Below are positions 8,366 through 15,765 of a DNA stretch of 64,000 nt, piece after piece; within the stretch, counting starts at the first letter, position 1; every line of letters starts with the position of its first letter. Below the pieces are notes generated by a model, which had not been told where the DNA came from, searched no databases, and saw only the letters and a program-made list of their open reading frames with translations. A program made the position numbers and the translations under genes. The stretch is from NCBI GenBank assembly GCA_902761665.1, contig CACWLA010000006.1, positions 1 to 64,000 on the forward strand. Reading direction: 5' to 3'. The DNA is from an uncultured Lachnospiraceae bacterium (GTDB lineage: Bacteria; Bacillota; Clostridia; Lachnospirales; Lachnospiraceae).

Positions 8366-9037
8366 TCATGCCTCGAACTTGTATCCCACGCCCCAGATGG
8401 TCCTGATGCACTCGCCCCGGCTGCCGATCTTGCTGCGCAGGGTCTTCACGTGCGTGTCGATGGTGCGGGCATCCCCGTAATAGTTGTAATTCCACACATG
8501 GTTCAGGATGTTCTCCCGCGAGAGCGCGGTCCCCGGGTTTTCCATGAAGTAGGCCAGAAGTTCGAATTCCTTCAGGGAAAGATCGACCTTCACGCCGTCG
8601 GCCGTAACTTCTCGGCTCGACTTGTTCAGTGTCAGGCCGGGCGCCTCCAGGATCTGCGGCGCGGACTCCTCTGCCCTTCTCAAGATGGATCTTACCCGCG
8701 CGGCCAGCACTCTCGGGCTGAACGGCTTCGTGACGTATTCGTCTACGCCGAGGCGGAAGCCCTTCAGCTCGTCCTGCTCATCCGAAAGCGCCGTCAGCAT
8801 GATCACGGGAACATTGCTGTAGCGGCGGATCTCCTCGAGCACCTGCCAGCCGTTTAATTTCGGCATCATCACGTCCAGAATGATCACGCTCACGTCCTTA
8901 TTCGCAAAGAACAGCGTCAGCGCTTCTTCGCCGTCCGCCGCCTCAAGCGTACGGATCCCGTCACGCATGAGAAAATCCCGCACCAGGCTGCGCAGCCGGT
9001 CCTCATCGTCAACGATCATTACTTTCGCGTTTTCCAT
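8366..9037 (-). CDS. OmpR/PhoB-family response regulator
   Basis: A DNA-binding response regulator (223 aa): receiver domain with acidic pair Asp10/Asp11, phospho-acceptor Asp55 (ILDVMMP) and Lys104 (YVTKPFSP), then a winged-helix Trans_reg_C domain from about residue 125 ending GVGYKFEA. It precedes the kinase gene by one base, so the two are co-transcribed. Two adjacent ATG codons exist (9040 and 9037); 9037 gives the better five-base spacing to GGAGG and the usual N-terminus MENAKVMIVDDE. The upstream frame to 9076 has no site. Regulated genes are unknown; autoregulation is common in the family. Confidence 0.96.
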   Translation of the reverse strand: MENAKVMIVDDEDRLRSLVRDFLMRDGIRTLEAADGEEALTLFFANKDVSVIILDVMMPKLNGWQVLEEIRRYSNVPVIMLTALSDEQDELKGFRLGVDEYVTKPFSPRVLAARVRSILRRAEESAPQILEAPGLTLNKSSREVTADGVKVDLSLKEFELLAYFMENPGTALSRENILNHVWNYNYYGDARTIDTHVKTLRSKIGSRGECIRTIWGVGYKFEA

Positions 9038-9113
9038 CATATCCTCCGCAAAATAAAAGCATCCTGCCGGTCTCAAGCATAACAGACAAGGCAGGATATT
9101 TCCACCACTTCAC

Positions 9114-9145
9114 AAAAAAATCACAGCGGGGCGTTCTGCCCCGCT
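9114..9145 (-). terminator. Intrinsic terminator after the TetR gene
   Basis: AGCGGGGC...GCCCCGCT stem (9125-9145), followed on the minus strand by GTGATTTTTTT. Located 17 bases past the regulator's stop, before the two-component operon. Confidence 0.85.
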
Positions 9146-9162
9146 GCGCTGTCCCCGTGTGA

Positions 9163-9690
9163 TCAGTTCAGAAGTTTTCCGAGGATCGGTTCGACTGAGG
9201 AGAGATCCCTCTCATTGTCCGCTGCCAGGATCAGCAGGTTCTCTGCAAGAAATGCCGGAAGCCTGACACAGAGCGTATCGCCGGAACGGTCCAGCAGCGT
9301 CCTGATGACGTCTGCGATCTGCTCGACCAGGATATGGTGGCGGTAAGGCGAATCCGCCTTGCCTCCGCGGGCGCGGTACTGGTCCCAGGTCTCCGTGTAT
9401 TCGCTGATGAATTCCAGAAGAACGGCGTAGATCTGTTCCAGGCCTTCCATGGAGGACGATGCTGCCTCAGCGGCTTTCCGCATCTGTTCAAGGCTCTTCT
9501 GCCAGTCGTCCAGCATGACGCCGGCCGTCAGCATTTCCTTGGAAGGAAAATAGTTGTATACCGTGCCTACGGCAACACCGCAGGTCTTTGCGACCCGGCG
9601 AACTGTCAGTTTGTCATAGCTTTCCGTTTTCAGGATCCTTTTGGATTCCTTCAGAATGTTTTCCCTGAGGTTTAAGATGATCTTAGGCAT
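9163..9690 (-). CDS. TetR/AcrR-family transcriptional regulator
   Basis: A 175-aa one-component repressor-type regulator. The N-terminal TetR_N helix-turn-helix covers about residues 8-55, with the recognition region TCGVAVGTVYNYFPSKEML (36-54). The C-terminal helical domain would bind a small ligand and dimerise. The ATG follows GGGGAG. No efflux pump or enzyme gene lies next to it in the same transcript, so neither target nor inducer can be inferred beyond likely autoregulation. Its promoter (9725-9752) overlaps an imperfect ATAGT/ACTAT inverted repeat that could be its operator. Confidence 0.93.
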   Translation of the reverse strand: MPKIILNLRENILKESKRILKTESYDKLTVRRVAKTCGVAVGTVYNYFPSKEMLTAGVMLDDWQKSLEQMRKAAEAASSSMEGLEQIYAVLLEFISEYTETWDQYRARGGKADSPYRHHILVEQIADVIRTLLDRSGDTLCVRLPAFLAENLLILAADNERDLSSVEPILGKLLN

Positions 9691-9709
9691 TTTCGCTCCC
9701 CGTCCGAGA

Positions 9710-9752
9710 ATAGTTACATACCATACTATACCACAAAACAGAATTATTACAA
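9710..9752 (-). promoter_or_regulatory. Promoter of the TetR gene, with possible operator
   Basis: -35 TTGTAA (9747-9752), 16-base spacer, -10 TATAGT (9725-9730). An inverted repeat ATAGT (9710-9714) / ACTAT (9725-9729) overlaps the -10 and start region, where a repressor would act. The promoter is reasonably clear; the operator is a guess. Confidence 0.6.
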
Positions 9753-9813
9753 GTCATTTTTTAGAAAAAATGTGATTGTAAGCAAAACGATTTAAAATAC
9801 ATCATAAAAAAAC

Positions 9814-9887
9814 TGCGTCAGACAGGATTCGAACCTGCGACCCTCGGTTTAGAAGACCGATGCTCTATCCGACTGAGCTACTGACGC
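9814..9887 (-). tRNA. tRNA-Arg (anticodon TCT)
   Basis: A 74-base cloverleaf: acceptor GCGTCAG pairing with CTGACGC, D arm GCTCAGTCGGATAGAGC, anticodon loop CTTCTAA (TCT, reads AGA/AGG), T arm with GGTTCGAATCC, discriminator A. CCA is not encoded. A run of seven T follows directly. It lies 17 bases beyond the terminator of the upstream tRNA-Pro. Confidence 0.97.
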
Positions 9888-9904
9888 ATTTTCCCTATTC
9901 GGCT

Positions 9905-9930
9905 AAAAAAAAATCCTACTTTCGTAGGAT
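9905..9930 (-). terminator. Intrinsic terminator between tRNA-Pro and tRNA-Arg
   Basis: ATCCTAC-GAAA-GTAGGAT hairpin (9913-9930) followed on the minus strand by eight T. It begins two bases after the 3' end of tRNA-Pro. Confidence 0.9.
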
Positions 9931-9932
9931 AA

Positions 9933-10006
9933 TCGGGGCGACAGGATTCGAACCTGCGACCTCCCGGTCCCTAACCGGACGCTCTACCAAACTGAGCCAC
10001 GCTCCG
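9933..10006 (-). tRNA. tRNA-Pro (anticodon AGG), one acceptor mismatch
   Basis: A 74-base cloverleaf beginning CGGAGCGTGGCTCAG and ending in CGCCCCG plus discriminator A. The anticodon loop is TTAGGGA, so the anticodon is AGG; the usual bacterial species at this type of locus is TGG. The acceptor stem has an A4-C69 mismatch (CGGAGCG against CGCCCCG) where a G-C pair is normal. The T arm GGTTCGAATCC is intact. CCA is not encoded. Expression is likely from the promoter just upstream. The anticodon and mismatch are read directly from the sequence. Confidence 0.93.
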
Positions 10007-10028
10007 AAACAGGCTTTCGCCTAGATAA

Positions 10029-10057
10029 AACATAACATAAGCCCGGAGGCTTGTCAA
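10029..10057 (-). promoter_or_regulatory. Promoter of tRNA-Pro
   Basis: -35 TTGACA (10052-10057), 17-base spacer, -10 TATGTT (10029-10034), ending 22 bases before the mature 5' end. Confidence 0.75.
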
Positions 10058-10061
10058 GGCT

Positions 10062-10108
10062 GATTTTCGCGGGAAGACGGATCTTTCTCATCTTCCCGCG
10101 GAAAAATC
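10062..10108. repeat. Long inverted repeat after rplT, no U-run
   Basis: Arms GATTTTCGCGGGAAGA (10062-10077) and TCTTCCCGCG plus GAAAAATC (10091-10108) form a stem of about 16 bp with a 13-base loop. Neither strand has a T-run after it, so it is not a normal intrinsic terminator. It could be a processing or 3'-stabilising hairpin for the infC-rpmI-rplT mRNA. Confidence 0.6.
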
Positions 10109-10131
10109 GCTTCTCAGCCCTGAAAAATCGC

Positions 10132-10488
10132 TCAGGCGATCTGCGCCTTCGCGGTCTCGGCCAGTTTGGCGAAACCGGCGGCATCGTTCACGGCGATGTC
10201 AGCGAGGACCTTGCGGTTAAGATCGACGCCGGCAAGCTTCAGGCCGTGCATCATCCTGCTGTAGGACAGGCCGTTCAGACGGGCCGCCGCATTGATGCGG
10301 GCGATCCACAGGGAGCGGTACTGTCTCTTCTTCTGCTTGCGGCCGGCGTAGGCGTTGGTCAGCGCCTTCATCACGGTCTGCTTTGCGATTCTATACTGTT
10401 TGCTTCTGGCGCCGTAGTAGCCCTTGGCCAGCTTCAGCGTACGGTTATGTCTCTTCTTTGCGCCCATCGCGCCTTTGATTCTTGCCAT
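10132..10488 (-). CDS. rplT: 50S ribosomal protein L20
   Basis: A 118-aa primary 23S rRNA-binding protein needed for early 50S assembly. It opens [19 protein letters not shown] with the long basic N-terminal tail typical of the family. The globular part carries [18 protein letters not shown]. It ends the infC-rpmI-rplT operon. In Firmicutes L20 represses its own operon by binding the infC leader, and a candidate leader is present here (11233-11375). Length and order are standard. Confidence 0.99.
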   Translation of the reverse strand: MARIKGAMGAKKRHNRTLKLAKGYYGARSKQYRIAKQTVMKALTNAYAGRKQKKRQYRSLWIARINAAARLNGLSYSRMMHGLKLAGVDLNRKVLADIAVNDAAGFAKLAETAKAQIA

Positions 10489-10507
10489 CTTCTGAGACCT
10501 CCTTCAA

Positions 10508-10702
10508 TTAGTAGGGCAGGATCTTCTGCATTACCTTTGCGTTCGTAGGATCCGCAATGGTAGCTTTGCGCAGATTTCTCTTACGTTTGGTGGATTTCTT
10601 GGTCAGAATGTGGCTCTTGAAGGCTTTCATTCTCTTGAGCGCGCCGGAACCGGTCTTGTGAAAACGCTTCGCCGCAGCTCTTTTGGTCTTTACCTTAGGC
10701 AT
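10508..10702 (-). CDS. rpmI: 50S ribosomal protein L35
   Basis: A 64-aa basic protein of the large subunit, opening [20 protein letters not shown] with the family's repeated Lys/Arg clusters. Located between infC and rplT with 19 bases to rplT and 17 to infC, the conserved bacterial order. Its expression is expected to follow the infC leader attenuator. Confidence 0.99.
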   Translation of the reverse strand: MPKVKTKRAAAKRFHKTGSGALKRMKAFKSHILTKKSTKRKRNLRKATIADPTNAKVMQKILPY

Positions 10703-10719
10703 GGTTTCTATCCTCCTCT

Positions 10720-11232
10720 TTAGTTCCCTTTTTTACTGAGTATCATCACGATGCTGCGCCCTTCCAGCTTGGAGGGCTTGTCGATCACGGCAATGTCCGA
10801 AAGCGTTTCCGCAAAGTCATCCAGCACGTGCTTGGTCTGGGCCATGTGGCTCATCTCACGCCCGCGGAAGCGCAGGGTGACCTTGACCTTGTTCCCTTTT
10901 TCCAGGAACTTCCGTGCGGCGGAAGACTTGGTGTTCAGATCGTTTTCTTCGATATTCGGTGACAGGCGTACTTCCTTAATCTCGATCACGCGCTGTTTCT
11001 TCTTCGCTTCCTTCTCCTTACGGATCATTTCGTAGCGATACTTGCTGTAATCGATGATCTTGGCAACGGGCGGTTTTGCATTCGGCGCAATAAGGACCAG
11101 ATCCAGTTCTTCCTCGTGGGCCTTCTCAAGGGCTTCCGCAGGGGTCATGATACCGATCTGTTCTCCGTGGCTGCCGATAAGACGGATCTCTTTCTCCGTT
11201 ATCGCTTCATTGATCAAAAGTTCGTTGCTGAT
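10720..11232 (-). CDS. infC: Translation initiation factor IF-3, probable ATC start
   Basis: IF-3 (170 aa) binds the 30S subunit and checks initiator tRNA and start codon. N domain begins [20 protein letters not shown]; the linker is Lys/Glu-rich ([11 protein letters not shown]); the C domain contains [15 protein letters not shown] and [10 protein letters not shown]. An in-frame ATG exists at 11286, but it lies inside the terminator hairpin of the leader and the ribosome binding site GAGGAGG is encoded within that extension. The codon eight bases after GAGGAGG is ATC (11230-11232), exactly where relatives start. Non-AUG starts (AUU, AUC, AUA) are a known property of infC and give autoregulation, since IF-3 rejects them. 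The start is therefore an inference, but a strong one. Confidence 0.95.
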   Translation of the reverse strand: MSNELLINEAITEKEIRLIGSHGEQIGIMTPAEALEKAHEEELDLVLIAPNAKPPVAKIIDYSKYRYEMIRKEKEAKKKQRVIEIKEVRLSPNIEENDLNTKSSAARKFLEKGNKVKVTLRFRGREMSHMAQTKHVLDDFAETLSDIAVIDKPSKLEGRSIVMILSKKGN

Positions 11233-11375
11233 AGCTGTAACCTCCTCGTGATGACCGCAAAAAAAGCGGACAGCATAGCTATCCACCTGATGAGGGTATT
11301 ACCCTTTCGAATGACCTGCAGCACCCAACTGTGTACAGGTGAGAGTGGATACTCTGCTTTGTAAATCTGTTGACG
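11233..11375 (-). promoter_or_regulatory. L20-type autoregulatory leader with attenuator before infC
   Basis: A structured leader of about 140 bases runs from the promoter to infC. Its last element is an intrinsic terminator: GGATAGC (11278-11284) pairs with GCTGTCC (11268-11274, one G-U), followed by seven T (11259-11265), only 13 bases before GAGGAGG. Upstream lie segments CACTCTCACCTG, GGGTGCTGCAGGT and AAGGGTAATACCCT that can form alternative stems. In Bacillus-type operons L20 binds such a leader and favours termination. The terminator is seen directly; L20 as the ligand is inferred from gene content and position. Confidence 0.8.
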
Positions 11376-11381
11376 CGGAGT

Positions 11382-11410
11382 ATATTAGCACGGGGGCAGG
11401 AGGATGTCAA
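11382..11410 (-). promoter_or_regulatory. Promoter of infC-rpmI-rplT
   Basis: -35 TTGACA (11405-11410), 17-base spacer, -10 TAATAT (11382-11387): near-consensus and strong. Confidence 0.88.
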
Positions 11411-11453
11411 GCGGTTTTTTGCGCAAAAAAGCAAAATAATGGACCATCTTCCC

Positions 11454-11482
11454 TTTTGTTTTTTGCAGGATCTGCTTATAAT
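11454..11482 (+). promoter_or_regulatory. Promoter of the SGNH lipoprotein gene
   Basis: -10 TATAAT (11477-11482) matches consensus; the -35 TTTTGT (11454-11459) is poor, with a 17-base spacer. Divergent from the infC promoter about 45 bases away. Confidence 0.6.
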
Positions 11483-11535
11483 GTCCATGAAGGTGTATGA
11501 TCCATTCGCCTTCCGTGAAGGATGTCAGATGAACC

Positions 11536-12540
11536 ATGAAACAGAAACGACATGACAAGATAAAACGCGTCAGCCTGCTCTTGCTGATGACTGCACTGCT
11601 GCTTTCCGCCTGCCGCGGGATGCAGCAGGAAACGCCTGCTCTGCCGGCCGGCACGCTGCCGTCGGTCGGGATCCCTGAAGCCGCCGTTCTGGAGGTAAGG
11701 CCGGAAACCGGAAGCACGCAGGCACTGCCGGAGGCATCTGCCGGCATGAGTACTGAGGATGCGTCTGAAGTGACGGGCTCCGCTCCGGAAAGCACGGAGA
11801 CGGCGCGAACGGAAGCGGCGCCCGAGACCGCTGCTCCGACAACGACGGCTGCCCCACCCGAGACTGCCGTTCCGGTCACAACGGCGGCCCCGCCCGAGAC
11901 CACTGTACCTGTCACGACAGCCGCGCCGCCTGAGACTACTGCCCCGGCCACGACGGCGGCCCCGCCCGAAATTGTCCCGACCGCTGATGCAGCGGGCGGC
12001 GTCCGCGTCTGGATGGGCGACTCCCGTTTTGTCGGCATCCGGGACAGTGCAGCGTATGACAAAGAAAAGGATGTCTTCATCTGCAAATGGGGGATGGGCT
12101 ACGACTGGATGCTTGAGACGGCGTTTCCGGAATTTGAAAAGCTCGCGGCTTCCGGAACGAAGATCGATATCTGCTACTGGTCGCTTGGCGCCAATGACAT
12201 TACGAATGAGCCGTCTGACCGCAACATGGAACTGGCTGCGATGTTTGCCGCCGAAGTGAGCAAACTGATCGCGGCGCATCCTGAAACCACCTTTTATCTC
12301 CTGTCCTACGGTCCGGTCGGCGAGGAGGGCATGGATCCGAACAATATCCCGGACTGCGCCGCATACAACAAAGCGCTCCGGCTCTTTACCGACCGTGTGC
12401 GGGAACTCACCGGCATGCGCTACCTTGACCAGGGCGAATATCTTGAACGGACAGGCTTCCGCGTTTACGACGGCTGTCACTATGACGCCGCGACCAATAA
12501 ACGCGCCTATGCTTATGTGCTGGCGCAGAGCGGACAGTAA
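11536..12540 (+). CDS. Lipoprotein with Thr/Pro repeat linker and SGNH hydrolase-like domain
   Basis: A 334-aa secreted lipoprotein. The signal peptide ends in a lipobox LLSAC (Cys26). A Pro/Glu/Thr-rich linker (residues 32-150) contains four 12-residue copies of TTAAPPET-type sequence. The C-terminal domain (155-334) shows the SGNH/GDSL blocks: GDSR with Ser163, GAND near residue 220, and a C-terminal DGCHYD with Asp and His. It would act on an esterified cell-surface or extracellular substrate, which cannot be named. The start is chosen for the signal peptide; AAGGA lies 14 bases upstream, rather far. Another family member type (esterase, O-acetyl peptidoglycan or polysaccharide hydrolase) cannot be excluded. 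Confidence 0.8.
   Translation: MKQKRHDKIKRVSLLLLMTALLLSACRGMQQETPALPAGTLPSVGIPEAAVLEVRPETGSTQALPEASAGMSTEDASEVTGSAPESTETARTEAAPETAAPTTTAAPPETAVPVTTAAPPETTVPVTTAAPPETTAPATTAAPPEIVPTADAAGGVRVWMGDSRFVGIRDSAAYDKEKDVFICKWGMGYDWMLETAFPEFEKLAASGTKIDICYWSLGANDITNEPSDRNMELAAMFAAEVSKLIAAHPETTFYLLSYGPVGEEGMDPNNIPDCAAYNKALRLFTDRVRELTGMRYLDQGEYLERTGFRVYDGCHYDAATNKRAYAYVLAQSGQ
11842..11970 (+). repeat. Four 36-bp in-frame tandem repeats (TTAAPPET linker)
   Basis: Four degenerate 36-bp units encode TTAAPPE followed by a variable T/A-V-P-V tail. Codons differ between units more than the amino acids do, so the protein sequence appears to be under selection. It forms the extended linker between the lipid anchor and the SGNH domain. 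Confidence 0.85.
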
Positions 12541-12655
12541 GGTCCCTGCCGGCCGTGCCTGCCTCTCCCCCCTGTTCGGGGAGCGCATGCAAACTGTTTC
12601 GCGTGTTGCGTAAATTGATCATACGAAAAAAGCGTCTGCCCTCTATGATGGAGGC

Positions 12656-13180
12656 ATGACGCTTTTTGATTTCTTTGCCGTACTGCGGATCGCTGCGGCC
12701 GGAGCGGTGCTGCTCCTGATCAGCGTGAAGGACATGCGGTTCCGGCGGCTGCCGGGGCGGCTGATCCTTCTGCTTGCCGCATTGTCGCTGCTGCGGCTCG
12801 GGCCGGAGCTTGCGGCGCTGCCCGGACCGGGGCCTGCGGTTTTTCTGCCGGAGTTTTCCGGCGGCTGTTCTGAAGGGGTGTTCTGCGCCCTTCCTGCCGA
12901 AATGCTCCTCGGGGGAGCAGGCACTTTCCTGCTGCTGGCGGCAGTTACGCACCTTGCCGACCGGCTCCTTGGCCGGGAAACGCTCGGCGGCGGGGATATC
13001 CGTCTCGCGGCGGCGCTGGGGCTCCATCTCGGCTTTTTCCCGGCGATGCAGATGCTGCTTGCCGCCTGTCTGCTTGCGCTGCCGGAGGCAGTCATCCGAA
13101 GAAGGAAGGGAGAATATTCCTTTCCCTTCGCGCCGTATCTTTCGGCGGCAGGACTGGCATTCCTCATCCTGTCAGCCTGA
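12656..13180 (+). CDS. A24-family prepilin peptidase-like membrane protease
   Basis: A 174-aa polytopic membrane protein of the type IV prepilin peptidase/TadV type. The two expected aspartates are visible: one in SVKDMRFRRLPG (about residue 25, first cytoplasmic loop) and one in GGGDIRLAAALG (about residue 114; GxGD motif). There are five or six hydrophobic segments. It lacks the N-terminal methyltransferase domain of full PilD, so it is the short protease-only form. No pilin or secretion gene is nearby, so its substrate is unknown. The ATG has GGAGG only one base upstream, an unfavourable spacing, and no better in-frame start exists. It converges on def with six bases between stop codons. 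Confidence 0.8.
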   Translation: MTLFDFFAVLRIAAAGAVLLLISVKDMRFRRLPGRLILLLAALSLLRLGPELAALPGPGPAVFLPEFSGGCSEGVFCALPAEMLLGGAGTFLLLAAVTHLADRLLGRETLGGGDIRLAAALGLHLGFFPAMQMLLAACLLALPEAVIRRRKGEYSFPFAPYLSAAGLAFLILSA

Positions 13181-13186
13181 GCGTGA

Positions 13187-13660
13187 TCATTCCTCTTCGT
13201 TGTCCACGACCGGGCCTTCGGCCTTGTCAACGTACAGGATACCGTCCAGGTGGTCGTTCTCATGCAGGACGCAGCGCGCTTCCAGTTCCTCGAGCGTCAG
13301 CGTGAATTCCTCCATGTTTTCATCCAGGGCGCGCACCCTGACCTTCATGGGGCGCGTCACCTGCGCGTGTTTTCCGGGCACGGACAGGCAGCCTTCATTG
13401 CCGGTCTGCTCCCCTTCGGTCTCCAGGATCTCGGGGTTGATGAAGACCCGCGGCAGGCTCCGGTCCGCCGTGCAGTCGATGACGAAAATGCGCTTCAGAA
13501 TACCGACCTGCGGAGCAGCAAGGCCCACGCCGTCTGCCTTGTACATCGTATCGAACATGTCCCTGATCAGGGCTTTCGTGCGCAGAGTCATTTCCGTGAC
13601 CGGCTTGGAGGTCTTCCGCAGGATCTCGTCACCTTCCGTTCTTATCTTTCTGATTCCCAT
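13187..13660 (-). CDS. def: Peptide deformylase
   Basis: A 157-aa metallohydrolase that removes the formyl group from nascent N-terminal Met. All three family motifs are present: GVGLAAPQVG (residues 45-54), EGCLSVPG (about 89-96, metal-ligand Cys) and HENDHLDG (about 134-141, HExxH-type metal ligands). It follows priA with a 107-base gap that contains a GC-rich hairpin (about 13675-13693), so it may be read from the priA transcript. The C-terminus is acidic. Confidence 0.97.
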   Translation of the reverse strand: MGIRKIRTEGDEILRKTSKPVTEMTLRTKALIRDMFDTMYKADGVGLAAPQVGILKRIFVIDCTADRSLPRVFINPEILETEGEQTGNEGCLSVPGKHAQVTRPMKVRVRALDENMEEFTLTLEELEARCVLHENDHLDGILYVDKAEGPVVDNEEE

Positions 13661-13767
13661 ATGTTCTGTATCCGGCCGCCTCGCGCGGCCGTTTTCCTTT
13701 CTCCCGGAAACGGGTCGTTGCTGTATTTTTTCTGTCAGCGGAGGATGCCTCTCTCCCTGTCAGCGGG

Positions 13768-15759
13768 TCACTGCAGTTCAAACTGTACGGTCTCACCGAG
13801 CAGATGCGCGGCGTAGGCGCGGATCTTCCGAAGTACGTCGGCATCCGGATGGCGGATCATCAGCTGCTGGCGGTAAACGTCCTTCCGCTTGATCTCGATG
13901 CCTTCCGCCGGCCCGGTCACCACCGGTGCCTCCTCGAGGAAGGTATCTTCGATCACTTCGCGCAGGGCTTTTGCCTTCTTCTCGCAGCCTGCGGCGTCGT
14001 TTCCGCTCACTGCCGCGATCAGGAGCCCTCCTGCCGGCGGATAGTGCATCAGGCGCCGGAAAGCGATCTCCTCGCGGTAAAAGCCCTCGTAATCCTGTCT
14101 TGAAGCCGCTTCCACCGCGTAGTGCTCCGGCATGTAGGTCTGAATGACCACTTCACCAGGAAGGTTCCCGCGGCCCGCCCGGCCGGAAGCCTGGGTCAGC
14201 AGTTCGAAAGTCCTTTCCGCCGCGTCGTATTCGGGGGCGTAGAGCGAGAGGTCCGCCGCCAGCACGCCCACGAGCGTGACCCTCGGGAAATCGTGTCCCT
14301 TCACGATCATCTGCGTGCCGACAAGGATATCGGCTCCGTCCTTATCAAAAGCATCCAGGATGCGGCTGTGGCCGGCCTTCCCGGCGGTCGTGTCGGCATC
14401 CATCCGAAGGACGCGCGCAGCCGGAAATGCCTTCTTCACGATCGTTTCCACCTTCTGCGTCCCGGTCCCGAAAGCCGCGACGTAAGGCGAGCCGCAGGAC
14501 GGGCAGGCATCCGGAAACGGTGCGGAATAACCGCAGTAGTGGCAGCGGAGCTTCCCGTCGCGGTGGTAGGTCAGGCTGATGGAGCAGTGCGGGCAGGTAA
14601 GCGGTTTCCCGCAGGAGCGGCAGCTGACAAAGCCCGCGTAGCCGCGGCGGTTGAGGAACAGCATGACCTGTTCCTTCCGGGCGAGGCGCTCTTCGATCTT
14701 TTCGGAAAGGAGCCGGCTGAAGACGCTTTTGTTGCCCTCAGCCAGTTCCTGCCGGAGGTCGACGACGCTGACCGCGGGAAGCTGTGCACCGGAGACGGCT
14801 CTTTCCGGGAGCCGGAGGAGCCGGTACTCTCCGCTCTCTGCGCGGGAGAAACTATCCAGGGAAGGCGTCGCGCTGCCGAGAACGAGCGACGCACCGGAAA
14901 GTTCGCAGAGTTTCCGCGCCACCTCTCCGGCCCGGTACCGGGGCGTAAGATCGCTCTTATAGGAATGTTCATGTTCCTCGTCGATGATGATGAGGCCGAG
15001 CTGCGGGAACGGCACGAACAGGGCTGAACGCGGTCCGATCACGAGGTCCAGTTCCCCTGCCGCCGCCTTCCGCACGGTCTCGTATTTTTCCCCTTCGGAC
15101 TGGCGGGAATTGAGGACGCCCACGCGTTCGCCGAAGCGCAGGAAAAAGCGGTGCAGGTTCTGCCTCGTCAGCGAGATCTCGGGGATCAGCAGGATCGCCT
15201 GTCTTCCGGCTTCGACGCACAGGCGGATGAGTTCCATGTAGACTTCGGTCTTGCCGCTTCCGGTCACGCCGAACAGGAGGCAGGGTCGGTTCCCCGTGTT
15301 TCGTTCCTCGAGAAAATCGCGGACGGCCTTCTTCTGCATCGTATTGAGCGGCGCCGGCGCATAAGCGGCGCGTTCTTCTTCTGAAGGAAGGTCAGCCGCC
15401 GCGACGCGGGTCTTTCCCTTTCTCACGGCGGACTTCGCCGGGAGCACGGTCTTCAGCGCCTGATTGTAGGTGCAGCCGTAGGCATCCTTCATCCATCCGG
15501 CCAGAGCCATCATGCGGTCAGTCGCGGTGACGGAGCGTTTTGCGAGGCCGAGAAGGTCTTTGATCCTCGCCTCGTCGATCTTCGGTTCGTCCGACAGGCC
15601 GACCACATAGCCGCTCACCTTTGCGCGGGTACTGAAAGGAAACTCCACCTTCGTCCCCAGCGTGACCGCTTCCTGCAGTTCGTCGGGAATGCGGTACTGG
15701 AAACTTTTGTCGAGTTCCTCCCGGGAAATATTCACGATGACGTCAGCATAGCGCGCCAT
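13768..15759 (-). CDS. priA: Primosomal replication restart helicase PriA
   Basis: A superfamily 2 DNA helicase (663 aa) that reloads the replisome at stalled forks. The N-terminal DNA-binding domain begins MARYADVIVNISREELDKSF. Walker A is GVTGSGKTEVY (about residue 165) and Walker B/DExH is IIDEEHEHSYKSD (about 259). The zinc-binding insertion CRSCGKPLTCPHC ... CHYCG ... CPSC (about 384-425) follows, then helicase motifs V and VI (QASGRAGRGNLPGEV). It is shorter than many relatives (often 730 aa or more), mostly in the N-terminal third, but no core motif is missing. It starts five bases after murF on the same strand. Confidence 0.97.
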   Translation of the reverse strand: MARYADVIVNISREELDKSFQYRIPDELQEAVTLGTKVEFPFSTRAKVSGYVVGLSDEPKIDEARIKDLLGLAKRSVTATDRMMALAGWMKDAYGCTYNQALKTVLPAKSAVRKGKTRVAAADLPSEEERAAYAPAPLNTMQKKAVRDFLEERNTGNRPCLLFGVTGSGKTEVYMELIRLCVEAGRQAILLIPEISLTRQNLHRFFLRFGERVGVLNSRQSEGEKYETVRKAAAGELDLVIGPRSALFVPFPQLGLIIIDEEHEHSYKSDLTPRYRAGEVARKLCELSGASLVLGSATPSLDSFSRAESGEYRLLRLPERAVSGAQLPAVSVVDLRQELAEGNKSVFSRLLSEKIEERLARKEQVMLFLNRRGYAGFVSCRSCGKPLTCPHCSISLTYHRDGKLRCHYCGYSAPFPDACPSCGSPYVAAFGTGTQKVETIVKKAFPAARVLRMDADTTAGKAGHSRILDAFDKDGADILVGTQMIVKGHDFPRVTLVGVLAADLSLYAPEYDAAERTFELLTQASGRAGRGNLPGEVVIQTYMPEHYAVEAASRQDYEGFYREEIAFRRLMHYPPAGGLLIAAVSGNDAAGCEKKAKALREVIEDTFLEEAPVVTGPAEGIEIKRKDVYRQQLMIRHPDADVLRKIRAYAAHLLGETVQFELQ

Positions 15760-15765
15760 TTTGTC

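Noticed and set aside
11233..11286. ATG start of IF-3 at 11286
   Set aside because: It lies inside the attenuator hairpin with no ribosome binding site, and the site for the real start is encoded within this extension.
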